Positions 14,975 to 22,601 of a DNA stretch of 26,000 bases are shown here, piece by piece (positions within the stretch are counted from its first letter, which is position 1; each line of letters begins with the position of its first letter). Origin of the DNA: Planctomycetota bacterium (lineage in GTDB: Bacteria; Planctomycetota; Phycisphaerae; WQYP01); assembly GCA_021809365.1 (NCBI GenBank), contig JAKBAC010000031.1:1-26000 (forward strand). Reading direction: 5' to 3'. The notes beneath the pieces were generated by a model that was not told where the DNA came from, did no database searches, and worked only from the letters and a program-made list of their open reading frames with translations. The position numbers and the translations under genes are program-made.

Positions 14975-16021
14975 ATGAACATCACCCATGAAATATTCGG
15001 TCATACCAAAGAGGCACAACCGGTGGATGTATTCACCCTCACCAGCCCCGCCGGTCTGATGCTGAAGATTTGCTCTTATGGGGCGACGATTACCGAATTG
15101 CATACACCGGATCGTCACGGTCATTCAGCCGATATTACCCTCGGATTCGCCACGCTGGGGCCGTATCTCGCGGAGCATCCATCATTCGGCTGCGTGGTGG
15201 GTCGTGTGGCCAATCGCATTGCCAACGCCCGTTTCCGCCTGAACAAAAAAGATTATTCCCTGCACGCCAACAATGGCGCGCATAGCCTGCACGGCGGAAA
15301 GGTCGGCTTGTCCCGCAGAGTGTGGAAATCCCAACAAATTAAAGTCAATGGCGTACCGGCGGTGGAATTCAGCTATCACAGTCCGGACATGGAGGAAGGA
15401 TATCCCGGCAACGCCGATTTCAAAGCCATTTATCTCATGCCGGATAACCATACCATCCGCCTGATTATGGAAGCCCGCACCGACCACCCCACGCCGGTGA
15501 ATCTCACCAATCATGCCTATTTTAATTTACGCGGGGCCGGGCAAGGTGATATTCTGAACCATGAGCTGACGCTTTTCGCCGATTATTACACTCCCGTGGA
15601 TGCCGCACTTGTCCCCACCGGTGAAATTCGCAGTGTGCGGGGCACCCCGATGGACTTCACCCATGCCACTGCCATCGGAGCACGAATCGCGCAAGTGCCC
15701 GGCGGCGGATATGACTGTAACTATATTTTGCGCACAGGTGATGAACCTTTGCATCAGGCGGCCCGGCTGATCGAAGCGACCAGCGGCAGGGTCATGGAAG
15801 TGTGGACCACGCAACCGGGATTGCAGCTGTATACCGGCAATTTTCTTGACGGCAGCCTCACGGGCATAGGCGGAGCCTATCAAAAACACGCCGGATTGTG
15901 TCTGGAAACGCAACATTTTCCTGATTCCGTCCATCACAGCCATTTCCCGTCGATTATTCTGCAATCGGGCCAGCACTATCATCACATTGTGGATTATCGG
16001 TTCCCAAAACCGGTTGCGTGA
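14975..16021 (+). CDS. galM: Aldose 1-epimerase (galactose mutarotase)
   Basis: This 348-residue enzyme interconverts alpha and beta anomers of aldoses such as galactose and glucose. It shows GRVANRIANARF (residues 76-87, substrate-binding Arg77), HSLHGG (103-108), NLTNHAYFNL (176-185, catalytic acid His180), GGYDCNY (244-250, Asp247), QPGLQLYTGN (300-309 region) and LETQHFPD with the catalytic-base Glu in the last quarter. Length is normal for the family. No signal peptide is seen, so the enzyme is cytosolic. The ATG at 14975 has only a weak upstream ribosome binding site. It begins 107 bp after the tRNA and may be read through from the tRNA promoter. Two hairpins follow the stop. No other Leloir-pathway gene is adjacent. 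Confidence 0.93.
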   Translation: MNITHEIFGHTKEAQPVDVFTLTSPAGLMLKICSYGATITELHTPDRHGHSADITLGFATLGPYLAEHPSFGCVVGRVANRIANARFRLNKKDYSLHANNGAHSLHGGKVGLSRRVWKSQQIKVNGVPAVEFSYHSPDMEEGYPGNADFKAIYLMPDNHTIRLIMEARTDHPTPVNLTNHAYFNLRGAGQGDILNHELTLFADYYTPVDAALVPTGEIRSVRGTPMDFTHATAIGARIAQVPGGGYDCNYILRTGDEPLHQAARLIEATSGRVMEVWTTQPGLQLYTGNFLDGSLTGIGGAYQKHAGLCLETQHFPDSVHHSHFPSIILQSGQHYHHIVDYRFPKPVA

Positions 16022-16027
16022 CACGTA

Positions 16028-16090
16028 ATGCGGATTACGGATACCGCATATCGTATCTCCCCAGAGCACCGCATTATCATGACGGTGCTC
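16028..16090 (+). terminator. Two hairpins downstream of galM
   Basis: ATGCGG (16028-16033) pairs with CCGCAT (16044-16049). GAGCACCG (16064-16071) pairs with CGGTGCTC (16083-16090) across an 11-nt loop. Neither is followed by a T-run, so intrinsic termination is uncertain. Confidence 0.4.
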
Positions 16091-16176
16091 CCGGGAAAAT
16101 CCTGTTGGCGGGGCATTGCAGCCAGACCCGCGTAAAGTGTCACGCACGTCCCAAAACCTGCCTGAACATTATTCCA

Positions 16177-16204
16177 TTGACTTGGCAACAGCCGATGTTA
16201 TCAT
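16177..16204 (+). promoter_or_regulatory. Promoter of the DUF4175-like operon
   Basis: TTGACT (16177-16182) and TATCAT (16199-16204) are separated by 16 bp; each matches consensus at 5 of 6 positions. The start would fall near 16211, after the longer in-frame ATG at 16116, which supports the ATG at 16281 as the real start. Confidence 0.5.
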
Positions 16205-16280
16205 AAATAGTAGGCATGGTGTGATGGGAGCAGTAGGCACCCATTGGCGAGCTGAAGAGCATTTGCCGGAGGTTTTTATC

Positions 16281-19184
16281 ATGGCGGAAGTTCCTTCTAA
16301 TGATAGCCCCCCCACGGAACATGTCGTGCCGGTTGACATTTCACAACCCCTGCTCCGCGTTGCGGGAAGGTATCGTCGGCTGACTATTCTCGGAGCGCTC
16401 CTGCGCGCGGCGCTGACAGATCTGCTGATCTTCCTGGCGGTAGTGCTGATTTTGGGAATTGTTCCAGGGATGCCTCTGGCGATGCGCTGGATTATCGTGG
16501 TTGCGGCATGGGGCGCGGCCATAACTATTACATTGAAAAACCTGCTTCCTACGCTTAGATCCATCGACCTACAGGCCGCTGCGCAAATCGTCGAAAAGCG
16601 CGAACCTGAACATGAAGAGAGAATTCTCAGTGCGGTGGAATTTGCACAAAGCCCCCAGTCGGTACAAATGGCCTCTCCGGAAATGGTGCAGCATGTGATG
16701 ATCCAGGCCGAGGCGCATACAGGTCAGATTGATATGGAAACCGTACTGTCGGGGAAAACTGTTCTGCGCTGGGCCATGTATTGCGCCCCGGTGGTTCTGG
16801 TGTGGCTGATCCTCTGGCCAGTGTTCCCGCGTATTATCACCACCGGCGTCTGGCGGATTTTTGCGCCCTGGAGCGCGGCGGCCGGTTCCGGGCTGGATAT
16901 CCGCGTGACCCCCGGCAATGTGGCGCTGGGACAGGGAGACCAGCTTGAAGTGATCGCGAAAGCCGGCTCTACCATGGGCGGAGAAAAAGTACGATCGATG
17001 ACGCTTTCCGAAACTTCGTCCGATGGTACCCAGCGGGAACTCGCCATGACCCGGATCGGCCCCAGCCGATTCCGCGCCGACATCCGAAATGTGGCAGCCA
17101 GTTTTCAATATCAGGTGGCCGCCAGTGATACTGCCTCACCATGGTATCGCGCAGAGGTGGTGGCGCGCCCCCGGATTGCTCGGATGGAATTGCAATATCA
17201 CTTCCCCACATATACCAAATTGCCGGCGAAATCCTATTCTGGCCGCAATGGAACGATCAAAGCAATCACGGGCACGCAGGTACATCTGATTGTTTATGCC
17301 TCAGAGCCGCTGTCCAAGGACAGCAATCTCACCCTGCATACATCCATCGCCGGGGTGCTGGAACATCGGCCATTAACAAAACTGACCGGACTGGAATATC
17401 AGGCTACGCTGGATATTCAAAACAACACCAGTTATCGCATCGACCTCGTGAACAACCGGGGAGTAAAAAACAACGACAATCAGGCTTGGCCGATCGTCGC
17501 ACTGCGGGATCAGCCGCCGGTAATCCATATTATTGATCCCGGCCGGCGGGTCCAAGTGCGGCCCGATGATGTGGTTCCGATTCATTATGAAGCATCGGAT
17601 GATTTCGGGCTTACCGGGCTGCGGGCCGAGGTGACCGTGGGACATTCGTCGCCGATGAGTTACCGAATTGATCGGGGGATGAAAACCAGCCTGCTGAGCC
17701 TCAAAGGGCAATGGCAACTGTCGGTCGCGGACCAACTGAAGGCCGCCGGTGAATCGGGAAGTCATACTATTTATTATCGCCTGCTGGCCGTTGATAATGC
17801 CGAGCCGACACATCAGACAAGCCACACCAAAATGCATGAACTTATTATCAATCAACACCTTCTGACCGGCTACAACGAACGTCGCAACGCCAAGGCTTTT
17901 AATGATCTTCGGGCGGCCATTCTCAAAGCGCTGCGCGATATCAAGCTGGACGGTGGGCACATCACCAACCTTCAGCACAGCCCGGCAAACGCCCAGCTCT
18001 CGGATAACCGAAAGACCATGTCTGATCAAGTGCAAAAGAGTCTGGCCCAAACGCAGAGCCATTTGATGTCCGCAGGGCAGGCGGCTGCGAATACCGCCTA
18101 TGCCCGCCAGGGTCAGCAGGTGGAAACGGTGGCCAGTACCCGCTTACCCAAGGCCGCCAATGACCTCGCGGCGGGGACATTTGCGCCGCCGACACAGTTC
18201 AAGATTCGGCGCACCGATTTTGCCGATGCTCAGAAAAACTTGCGGCTGGCAGCCAAGACATTACGTGAAATTCTCAAGAGCATGGAGCAGCAGGAACAAC
18301 AGCAGCAACTCGCGGACAATCTCAATAAACTCGCGGAAGAACAGAAACAACTTGCACAGCAGATGCAATTGCAACCCAACTCCCCCGCACTTCAATCTCA
18401 GCAACAGCAACTGCAGAACCAGGTGAGTTCTCTGGTTCAGCAAAATCCCTCGCTCCAACAGCAGGGAAATAATAGCCAGCAACAAACCGGCCAACAACAG
18501 TCTGGCCAACAGCAGTCTGGTCAGCAGCAGTCTGGCCAACAGCAGTCCGGTCAGCAGCAGTCTGGCCAGCAACAGTCTGGTCAGCAGCAGTCTGGCCAAC
18601 AACAGTCAGGCCAACAGCAGTCAGGCCAACAACAAGGCCAGGGTCAACAGCAAGGTCAGGGCCAACAGCAAGGTCAGGGGCAAGGGCAAGGGCAAGGGCA
18701 AGGGCAAGGGCAAGGGCAACAGCAAGGGCAAGGTCAAGGTCAAGGTCAAGGTCAGGGCCAAGGTCAGGGCCAAGGTGCCGCACAGCAAGTGCAGAACGCT
18801 TTGCAGCAGCAGCAGCAGGCTCAACAGGGTAACGCCCAGGCAGCCAGTCAAGCGGCTCAATCCCTGGCGGCAGCAGGCCAATCTATTGCGCAGGGGTCCG
18901 GATCCGGTCCTGGGCAGGGCCAGGGCATGAGCCAAACCCCCGGACAACCAGGCATGATGGGCCAGGGCATGGCCTCCAAATCCAGCGGCGCAATTGATGG
19001 CGGTGCTGCCGGTACAGCGCCATCTTCGGTACTTGCTTTAGGGATCAGCCCGGCGCAATGGAATAAACTCGGCCCCTTGGCCAAACAGCACCTTCTAGGT
19101 ACTGCACGACAGGACATTCCCGCAGGCTACAGACAGATGGTGCGGGATTATTACGTGCGACTTGCCGAAATGAAATCGCATTGA
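16281..19184 (+). CDS. DUF4175-like membrane protein with Gln/Gly-rich tail
   Basis: This is a 967-residue protein. The ATG at 16281 is preceded by GGAGG with 8-nt spacing and follows a promoter; an in-frame ATG at 16116 lies upstream of that promoter. Hydrophobic segments lie at about residues 36-63, 68-85 and 162-185, followed by a long extracytoplasmic beta-rich region (about 190-540), a helical region with many Gln (about 540-670), and a low-complexity tail (about 668-873) of GQQQS and GQ repeats. The last 90 residues are ordered again, with ISPAQWNKLGPLAKQHLL. The layout matches DUF4175/TIGR02302-type proteins, which are of unknown function and often near DUF58 and von Willebrand genes. 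The next gene starts 33 bp downstream. Confidence 0.82.
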   Translation: MAEVPSNDSPPTEHVVPVDISQPLLRVAGRYRRLTILGALLRAALTDLLIFLAVVLILGIVPGMPLAMRWIIVVAAWGAAITITLKNLLPTLRSIDLQAAAQIVEKREPEHEERILSAVEFAQSPQSVQMASPEMVQHVMIQAEAHTGQIDMETVLSGKTVLRWAMYCAPVVLVWLILWPVFPRIITTGVWRIFAPWSAAAGSGLDIRVTPGNVALGQGDQLEVIAKAGSTMGGEKVRSMTLSETSSDGTQRELAMTRIGPSRFRADIRNVAASFQYQVAASDTASPWYRAEVVARPRIARMELQYHFPTYTKLPAKSYSGRNGTIKAITGTQVHLIVYASEPLSKDSNLTLHTSIAGVLEHRPLTKLTGLEYQATLDIQNNTSYRIDLVNNRGVKNNDNQAWPIVALRDQPPVIHIIDPGRRVQVRPDDVVPIHYEASDDFGLTGLRAEVTVGHSSPMSYRIDRGMKTSLLSLKGQWQLSVADQLKAAGESGSHTIYYRLLAVDNAEPTHQTSHTKMHELIINQHLLTGYNERRNAKAFNDLRAAILKALRDIKLDGGHITNLQHSPANAQLSDNRKTMSDQVQKSLAQTQSHLMSAGQAAANTAYARQGQQVETVASTRLPKAANDLAAGTFAPPTQFKIRRTDFADAQKNLRLAAKTLREILKSMEQQEQQQQLADNLNKLAEEQKQLAQQMQLQPNSPALQSQQQQLQNQVSSLVQQNPSLQQQGNNSQQQTGQQQSGQQQSGQQQSGQQQSGQQQSGQQQSGQQQSGQQQSGQQQSGQQQGQGQQQGQGQQQGQGQGQGQGQGQGQGQQQGQGQGQGQGQGQGQGQGAAQQVQNALQQQQQAQQGNAQAASQAAQSLAAAGQSIAQGSGSGPGQGQGMSQTPGQPGMMGQGMASKSSGAIDGGAAGTAPSSVLALGISPAQWNKLGPLAKQHLLGTARQDIPAGYRQMVRDYYVRLAEMKSH
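18489..18776 (+). repeat. Tandem repeats encoding GQQQS then GQ units
   Basis: About nine to ten 15-bp units (GGCCAACAGCAGTCT and close variants) run from 18489 to about 18630. They are followed by units of 6 bp such as GGGCAA and GGTCAA to about 18776. Variation is mostly at third codon positions. The array lies within the DUF4175-like gene and is likely prone to length change. Confidence 0.85.
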
Positions 19185-19217
19185 CAACAGCCAGGCTCTT
19201 CACTGAAGACAGGTGCT

Positions 19218-20294
19218 ATGAAGTTACAGGCTTATAGAGATGATGGCAATAGAAAGCACACGCTCATTTTCCGTCAAGTGATTGTGGCATTGGGGCTGAT
19301 ATCAGCCGCGACCTGCTTGAACGCGCCCGCGGTTCATGCCGAACAACCCATTCCGCCGTACATAAAAAATGCGATTGCGCATGGACTGCATTGGTTATCC
19401 GATCACCAGAAAGCAAGCGGAACCTTTGTTTCGGCTCCGCCGACCCGCCCCGCTGTGACATCCCTGGCAGTGATGGCGTTCATGGCGCGTGGGTATACAC
19501 CCGGCTCCGGGCCGTATCATCAAGTCATTGATCGTGGAGTCGACTGGGTGCTGGATCATCAGCAACCTTCGGGCTACCTCGTAACAAGGGCTGGCGGATC
19601 CATGTACGATCATGGTATTGCAACGGTTATGTTGTCCGAGGCTTATGGCATGGCCAAGCCGAGCATGCGCCGGCGCATCAGCCATGCACTCTCCAAAGCG
19701 GTCGCATTGATTCTAGCCGCGCAAAAATATCCGAAGGGACAATTTGCCGGCGGCTGGCGGTATCAGCCCACATCGCCGGATGCGGATATTTCATGCACCG
19801 GATGGCAACTCATGGCCTTACGCGGAGCGGCCGACAGCGGTGCGCCCATTCCCATGCAGGCTATAAAAGATGGCATTGCCTTTGTCCTCCGTGATGCCAC
19901 CCCAAGTGGAGGATTTTCCTACCAGCCCGGCGGCGCGCCTGGCCGCGCCAGAACCGGCACCGGTATTTTGACCTTGGAACTCATGGGCCAACGTAACAGC
20001 CCGCAAGCCATCGCCGGGGGAAATTTTCTTCTGGCGCATCCGGTGAATCCCGGAGAAAATTTTTACTTTTACGCCATATATTATTGTGCGCAAGCCGCCA
20101 ATCAACTCGGTGGAAAATACTATCAGCACATTTATTTCACAATCCGCAGTCAGTTGATCAAGTTACAGGCCGCCGATGGTGCATGGACGCCAACCGATGG
20201 CATTGAGCTACAGGGTGGAAAACCTTATGCCACTTCCATGGCAATTCTTGCGCTGTGCATTCCGTTCCATTATCTACCGCTATATCAACGATAG
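19218..20294 (+). CDS. Secreted prenyltransferase/squalene-oxidase repeat protein
   Basis: This 358-residue protein has a signal peptide with core VIVALGLISAATCL and likely cleavage after AVHA near residue 41. The mature part has repeated alpha-alpha units with the signature of prenyltransferase/squalene-oxidase repeats: GLHWLSDHQKASGTF, GVDWVLDHQQPSGYL, GGWRYQP, GIAFVLRDATPSGGFSYQP and LQAADGAWTP. The fold is an alpha/alpha barrel. The DxDD motif of squalene-hopene cyclases is not evident, so enzymatic cyclase activity is doubtful and a binding or unknown role is more likely. It follows the DUF4175-like gene by 33 bp and is probably co-transcribed. Such pairs are common in planctomycetes. 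Confidence 0.82.
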   Translation: MKLQAYRDDGNRKHTLIFRQVIVALGLISAATCLNAPAVHAEQPIPPYIKNAIAHGLHWLSDHQKASGTFVSAPPTRPAVTSLAVMAFMARGYTPGSGPYHQVIDRGVDWVLDHQQPSGYLVTRAGGSMYDHGIATVMLSEAYGMAKPSMRRRISHALSKAVALILAAQKYPKGQFAGGWRYQPTSPDADISCTGWQLMALRGAADSGAPIPMQAIKDGIAFVLRDATPSGGFSYQPGGAPGRARTGTGILTLELMGQRNSPQAIAGGNFLLAHPVNPGENFYFYAIYYCAQAANQLGGKYYQHIYFTIRSQLIKLQAADGAWTPTDGIELQGGKPYATSMAILALCIPFHYLPLYQR

Positions 20295-20313
20295 CGCATA
20301 CCGCCCTATCGTT
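20287..20313. terminator. Hairpin between convergent genes
   Basis: AACGATAG (20287-20294) and CTATCGTT (20306-20313) form an 8-bp perfect stem over an 11-nt loop. The left arm contains the stop codon of the cyclase-repeat gene. TTATTC follows on the plus side. It may end transcription from both convergent sides. Confidence 0.4.
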
Positions 20314-20387
20314 TATTCACGCAAATAGGCGTTGCGTTGCCCCTCCGCACATACATATATAAGCGAATCTCATTCGCCGGTGCGGAT

Positions 20388-21266
20388 TCAGCCAATCTTC
20401 ACGGCACGCAGCGCCAGAAACAGGGGAATTTCACGTCGGCTCTTATCCAGCGCCGCAAAGCGCACGCCCTGGGGTGGAATTTTTCCGCTGATCCATTCTT
20501 CGATATGATCAATCCACAACCCGGCGGAGCCAAGCGTGTTGATATAGGCTTGCAGCGGACGATGAAAGGTGAGTGTTGTGGCACCGGGATCGCTGCCGGG
20601 GTGCATCGCGATGGGCATTTTTTCGCTGGTCAGATAGCCATCGACGAGTCGATGCTGAATCTGTTTTTCCGGATCCCATTGCCAGGCGGTTCTTTGCGGA
20701 ATGCGGAAACAGGGGTGCAATAGCACCACAACCAATTTTCCGCCGGGCTTCAGGGCGGCATAAATACCCTGCCAGACTGGTGAAAGAGGGGTGATGTTGG
20801 CTATGGCGAGAATACAGGCCGCGGCATCAAATCCTCCGGCGGCGGCAGCGGGACATGCGGCAAGATTGCGCGCATCACCATCAACATAATGTTCCAGATC
20901 CGGATATTCACGGCGCTGATTGGCGGCCTGAACCAATGTTGCCGCCATATCCAGGCCCAGTGTGCGGATCCCCTCCTTGGCCGCAGCGCGGCACAACACC
21001 CCCTGTCCGCAGGCAACATCCAGCAGCCGCTGCCCGGCGACTAGATTCAGCATTCGTAAGACACCTGGAATAATAATCTTCTGATGATGATCCGTGCCAT
21101 CTTGCCCAACCAGATCGTCATACCATGCGCATACGTGGCCCCAATCGGAGGTATGCGCATTGGGTTGACGCGAATTGCCCTTTCGCCGCGCGGCTGCCGA
21201 TGATTCAGCTTGGCCGGTTGGCGTGGCGTACTTGTTCGCAACATCATGATTACGCCGATTTTTCAC
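20388..21266 (-). CDS. Class I SAM-dependent methyltransferase
   Basis: This is a 292-residue protein if the GTG at 21266 is used, as I prefer: AAGGA lies 5-6 nt upstream and a promoter sits at 21294-21322. A longer in-frame ATG at 21344 would place the promoter inside the gene. Motif I is LLDVACGQGVL (residues 81-91), followed by the acidic end of strand 2 (LGLDMA) and GDARNL; LKPGGKLVVVLLHPCF is the typical post-motif segment. The N-terminal 30 residues are polar and probably disordered. The fold resembles UbiE/Methyltransf_11 small-molecule enzymes. The substrate cannot be told. It lies downstream of vapC on the same strand and converges on the cyclase-repeat gene. Confidence 0.85.
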   Translation of the reverse strand: MKNRRNHDVANKYATPTGQAESSAAARRKGNSRQPNAHTSDWGHVCAWYDDLVGQDGTDHHQKIIIPGVLRMLNLVAGQRLLDVACGQGVLCRAAAKEGIRTLGLDMAATLVQAANQRREYPDLEHYVDGDARNLAACPAAAAGGFDAAACILAIANITPLSPVWQGIYAALKPGGKLVVVLLHPCFRIPQRTAWQWDPEKQIQHRLVDGYLTSEKMPIAMHPGSDPGATTLTFHRPLQAYINTLGSAGLWIDHIEEWISGKIPPQGVRFAALDKSRREIPLFLALRAVKIG

Positions 21267-21293
21267 ATGCGTCCTTATCAATACTTTTGCCGT

Positions 21294-21322
21294 ATTATCA
21301 TTGACGCATAAACAATAGACAA
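21294..21322 (-). promoter_or_regulatory. Promoter of the methyltransferase gene
   Basis: On the minus strand TTGTCT (21317-21322) and GATAAT (21294-21299) are spaced by 17 bp, matching consensus at 4 and 5 of 6 positions. A start near 21287 leaves a leader of about 20 nt, supporting the GTG start at 21266. Confidence 0.5.
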
Positions 21323-21356
21323 GCAGACCGCACAAAACCAACACAGCGAGGCACGC

Positions 21357-21770
21357 TTACTTTCCAGTGGGGCTGATGATGTCCAACCGTGGAAAATATG
21401 TTCGGTAGCGTCCCGTGTCACGCGTGATCAGCTTAAGTCCCTCCACCGCCGCATGAGCGCCAATAAACAAATCAGGTAATACCGCTAGCTTCTCACCACC
21501 GCGTCGCCGATATGCCAAAAAACATTTTGCCGCCAGAAACGCAGCCTCGTAAGGTATGACGCGGCGCTCGATCCACTCCGGCGGGAGCGCTTCGTTCACA
21601 TCCTCAATACGAGAAAAGCGCACCGATACCTCGGCGAAAATTACCGCATTGATCACCAGCGTATGGCGTTCCGCCGCCGCGGCCAGAGCCGTGCTGGACC
21701 ATTGAAACCATTGAGAATTCTCGGTGAGAATATCAAGCAACACGTTGGAATCCACCATCATGCCGGGCAT
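21357..21770 (-). CDS. vapC: PIN-domain toxin, VapC family
   Basis: This 137-residue PIN-domain ribonuclease has all four acidic residues of the active site visible: Asp7 in VDSNVLLD, Glu47 in FAEVS, Asp100 in LPDLFIGAHA, and Asp118 in TRDTGRYRTYFP. VapC toxins cleave tRNA or rRNA and stop growth when not bound by VapB. The ATG at 21770 lies 3 nt after the vapB stop, so translation is probably coupled; ATGs at codons 4 and 5 are alternatives. The antitoxin gene directly upstream supports the assignment. The methyltransferase gene follows with its own promoter. Confidence 0.9.
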   Translation of the reverse strand: MPGMMVDSNVLLDILTENSQWFQWSSTALAAAAERHTLVINAVIFAEVSVRFSRIEDVNEALPPEWIERRVIPYEAAFLAAKCFLAYRRRGGEKLAVLPDLFIGAHAAVEGLKLITRDTGRYRTYFPRLDIISPTGK

Positions 21771-21773
21771 GTG

Positions 21774-21995
21774 TCACATCCGTGTAAGTTTCATAATCTC
21801 GTCGGTGGATAAGCCCGTGCCGGCCCGGCCGCGCATCCGTGCGATCAAGGCGTTTCCCCGCCGCCCCTTGGCAATTTTGCGCAACACAACCTCCCGGCCG
21901 CGAAGTATAAATTCCACGTCCGTGTGTGGAAGAATTCCGGCGCGCTCGCGAATCGCCTGAGGAATCGTTACCTGGCCCTTCACCGTCACCTTCAT
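21774..21995 (-). CDS. vapB: AbrB/MazE-fold antitoxin, VapB family
   Basis: This is a 73-residue protein. The ATG at 21995 is preferred over a GTG nine bases upstream because AGGAG lies 8 nt before the ATG. Residues 1-45 form a SpoVT-AbrB swapped-hairpin DNA-binding domain (VTVKGQVTIPQAIRE, then VEFILRGREVVLRK). The C-terminal part, rich in Arg and ending STDEIMKLTR, would wrap the toxin. It should neutralise VapC and repress the operon by binding the palindrome upstream. vapC follows immediately. Confidence 0.9.
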   Translation of the reverse strand: MKVTVKGQVTIPQAIRERAGILPHTDVEFILRGREVVLRKIAKGRRGNALIARMRGRAGTGLSTDEIMKLTRM

Positions 21996-22058
21996 GGTTG
22001 ACACTCCTGCACGCCGACCTAGCCGCTCTTTCGATCATTAACAACTGGCGGCGGATGG

Positions 22059-22084
22059 TAATACTCTTACGAGTATTATTACTC
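22059..22084 (-). promoter_or_regulatory. Putative vapBC operator and promoter
   Basis: TAATACTC (22059-22066) and GAGTATTA (22071-22078) form a perfect 8-bp inverted repeat over TTAC. A further TACTC (22080-22084) makes GAGTA/TACTC a second, overlapping inverted pair. On the minus strand TAATAA (22076-22081) could be a -10 box, with TTGTAT (22098-22103) as a weak -35 box 16 bp away. The site lies about 65 nt before the vapB start, fitting autoregulation by VapB. Confidence 0.55.
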
Positions 22085-22183
22085 CTTTCCCGGACATATA
22101 CAAGTGGCGAGGCCGACGTGACATTTGCAGGGCGTGACAACAAATCCGAACCAGTGTACCGGGGCACCTCATCCCCTTTGCGC

Positions 22184-22352
22184 AATCTGAAATCTGAAAT
22201 TTGAAATCTCAAATCCCCCGCCCCATCCCCATTTTAGCCGCGTGTGCTTGCACCGCGTGTGTCGCGCGGCCGTCGTCGGTGCTCAACAAGTAGTAAGTAG
22301 ACCGCGGGGATTGCCTCATCTTGCGACAGCATCACTATAGTTCCAGCCTTAT
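22184..22352 (+). repeat. Dispersed repeat family R2, copy 2
   Basis: This copy has the same two-part structure as copy 1 at 10832: AATCTGAAATCTGAAATTTG units (22184-22215), then the GC-rich body ending AGTTCCAGCCTTAT. The body is very close to copy 1, with a few short indels. The unrelated CCCCGCCCCATCCCC joins the two parts here. Confidence 0.65.
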
Positions 22353-22407
22353 GTGCTCTACTGCTCAACTCTCTACTGGTCTCCGCTCTGCGGCAACAGC
22401 CGCCGCG

Positions 22408-22474
22408 GCGCGTGCTTGCACCGCGTGCTTTGCGCGGCAGTCGCCAGTGTTGAGAAAGTAGTAAGTAGACCAAA
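22408..22474 (+). repeat. Dispersed repeat family R2, partial copy 3
   Basis: GCGTGCTTGCACCGCGTGCT, GCGCGGCAGTCG and AAAGTAGTAAGTAGACC match the middle of the R2 body in copies 1 and 2. The AATCTGAAA part and the AGTTCCAGCCTTAT end are missing. It lies 56 bp after copy 2 in the same orientation. Confidence 0.5.
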
Positions 22475-22601
22475 GGGGGCGCGGCATTGTTGGCGACGGC
22501 CTATGCTCTTGCTTTAGCCGAATTTGCTCGACTGTTCACCTGTTCTACTCACACCTGCTCTAATCGGGCCGCGGCCCGGTTCGCTCTGCTGCTCAATGAG
22601 C
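22475..22601. other. Intergenic stretch after BatA-type gene with palindrome
   Basis: No gene is seen. CGGGCCGCGGCCCG (22565-22578) is a perfect 14-bp palindrome 24 nt after the BatA-type stop on the minus strand. It has no loop or T-run, so a terminator role is only possible. Confidence 0.3.

Noticed and set aside
14790..14978. A plus-strand frame beginning inside the tRNA
   Set aside because: It covers the tRNA-Leu sequence and has no ribosome binding site; it is a shadow of the tRNA.
14420..15124. A 234-residue minus-strand frame containing GGGNRTHTLLRELDFESS
   Set aside because: This is the well-known false protein produced by translating the antisense of a tRNA-Leu gene; here it crosses tRNA-Leu(CAA) and its flanks.
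16116..16280. N-terminal extension of the DUF4175-like protein from an ATG at 16116
   Set aside because: The extension has no ribosome binding site and contains the likely promoter at 16177-16204; GGAGG at good spacing precedes the ATG at 16281.
18489..18776. Possible CRISPR-like regular repeat
   Set aside because: Units are 15 bp and 6 bp without unique spacers and lie in frame inside a gene; no CRISPR array is present in the window.
18261..18783. Leu-rich and Asp/Leu-rich minus-strand frames over the Gln/Gly repeat
   Set aside because: They are antisense readings of the GQQQS and GQ tandem repeats.
22234..22473. A 79-residue minus-strand frame with two VYLLL..RGASTR units
   Set aside because: It is a translation of two R2 repeat copies; the similarity of its halves reflects DNA repeats, and no ribosome binding site is present.
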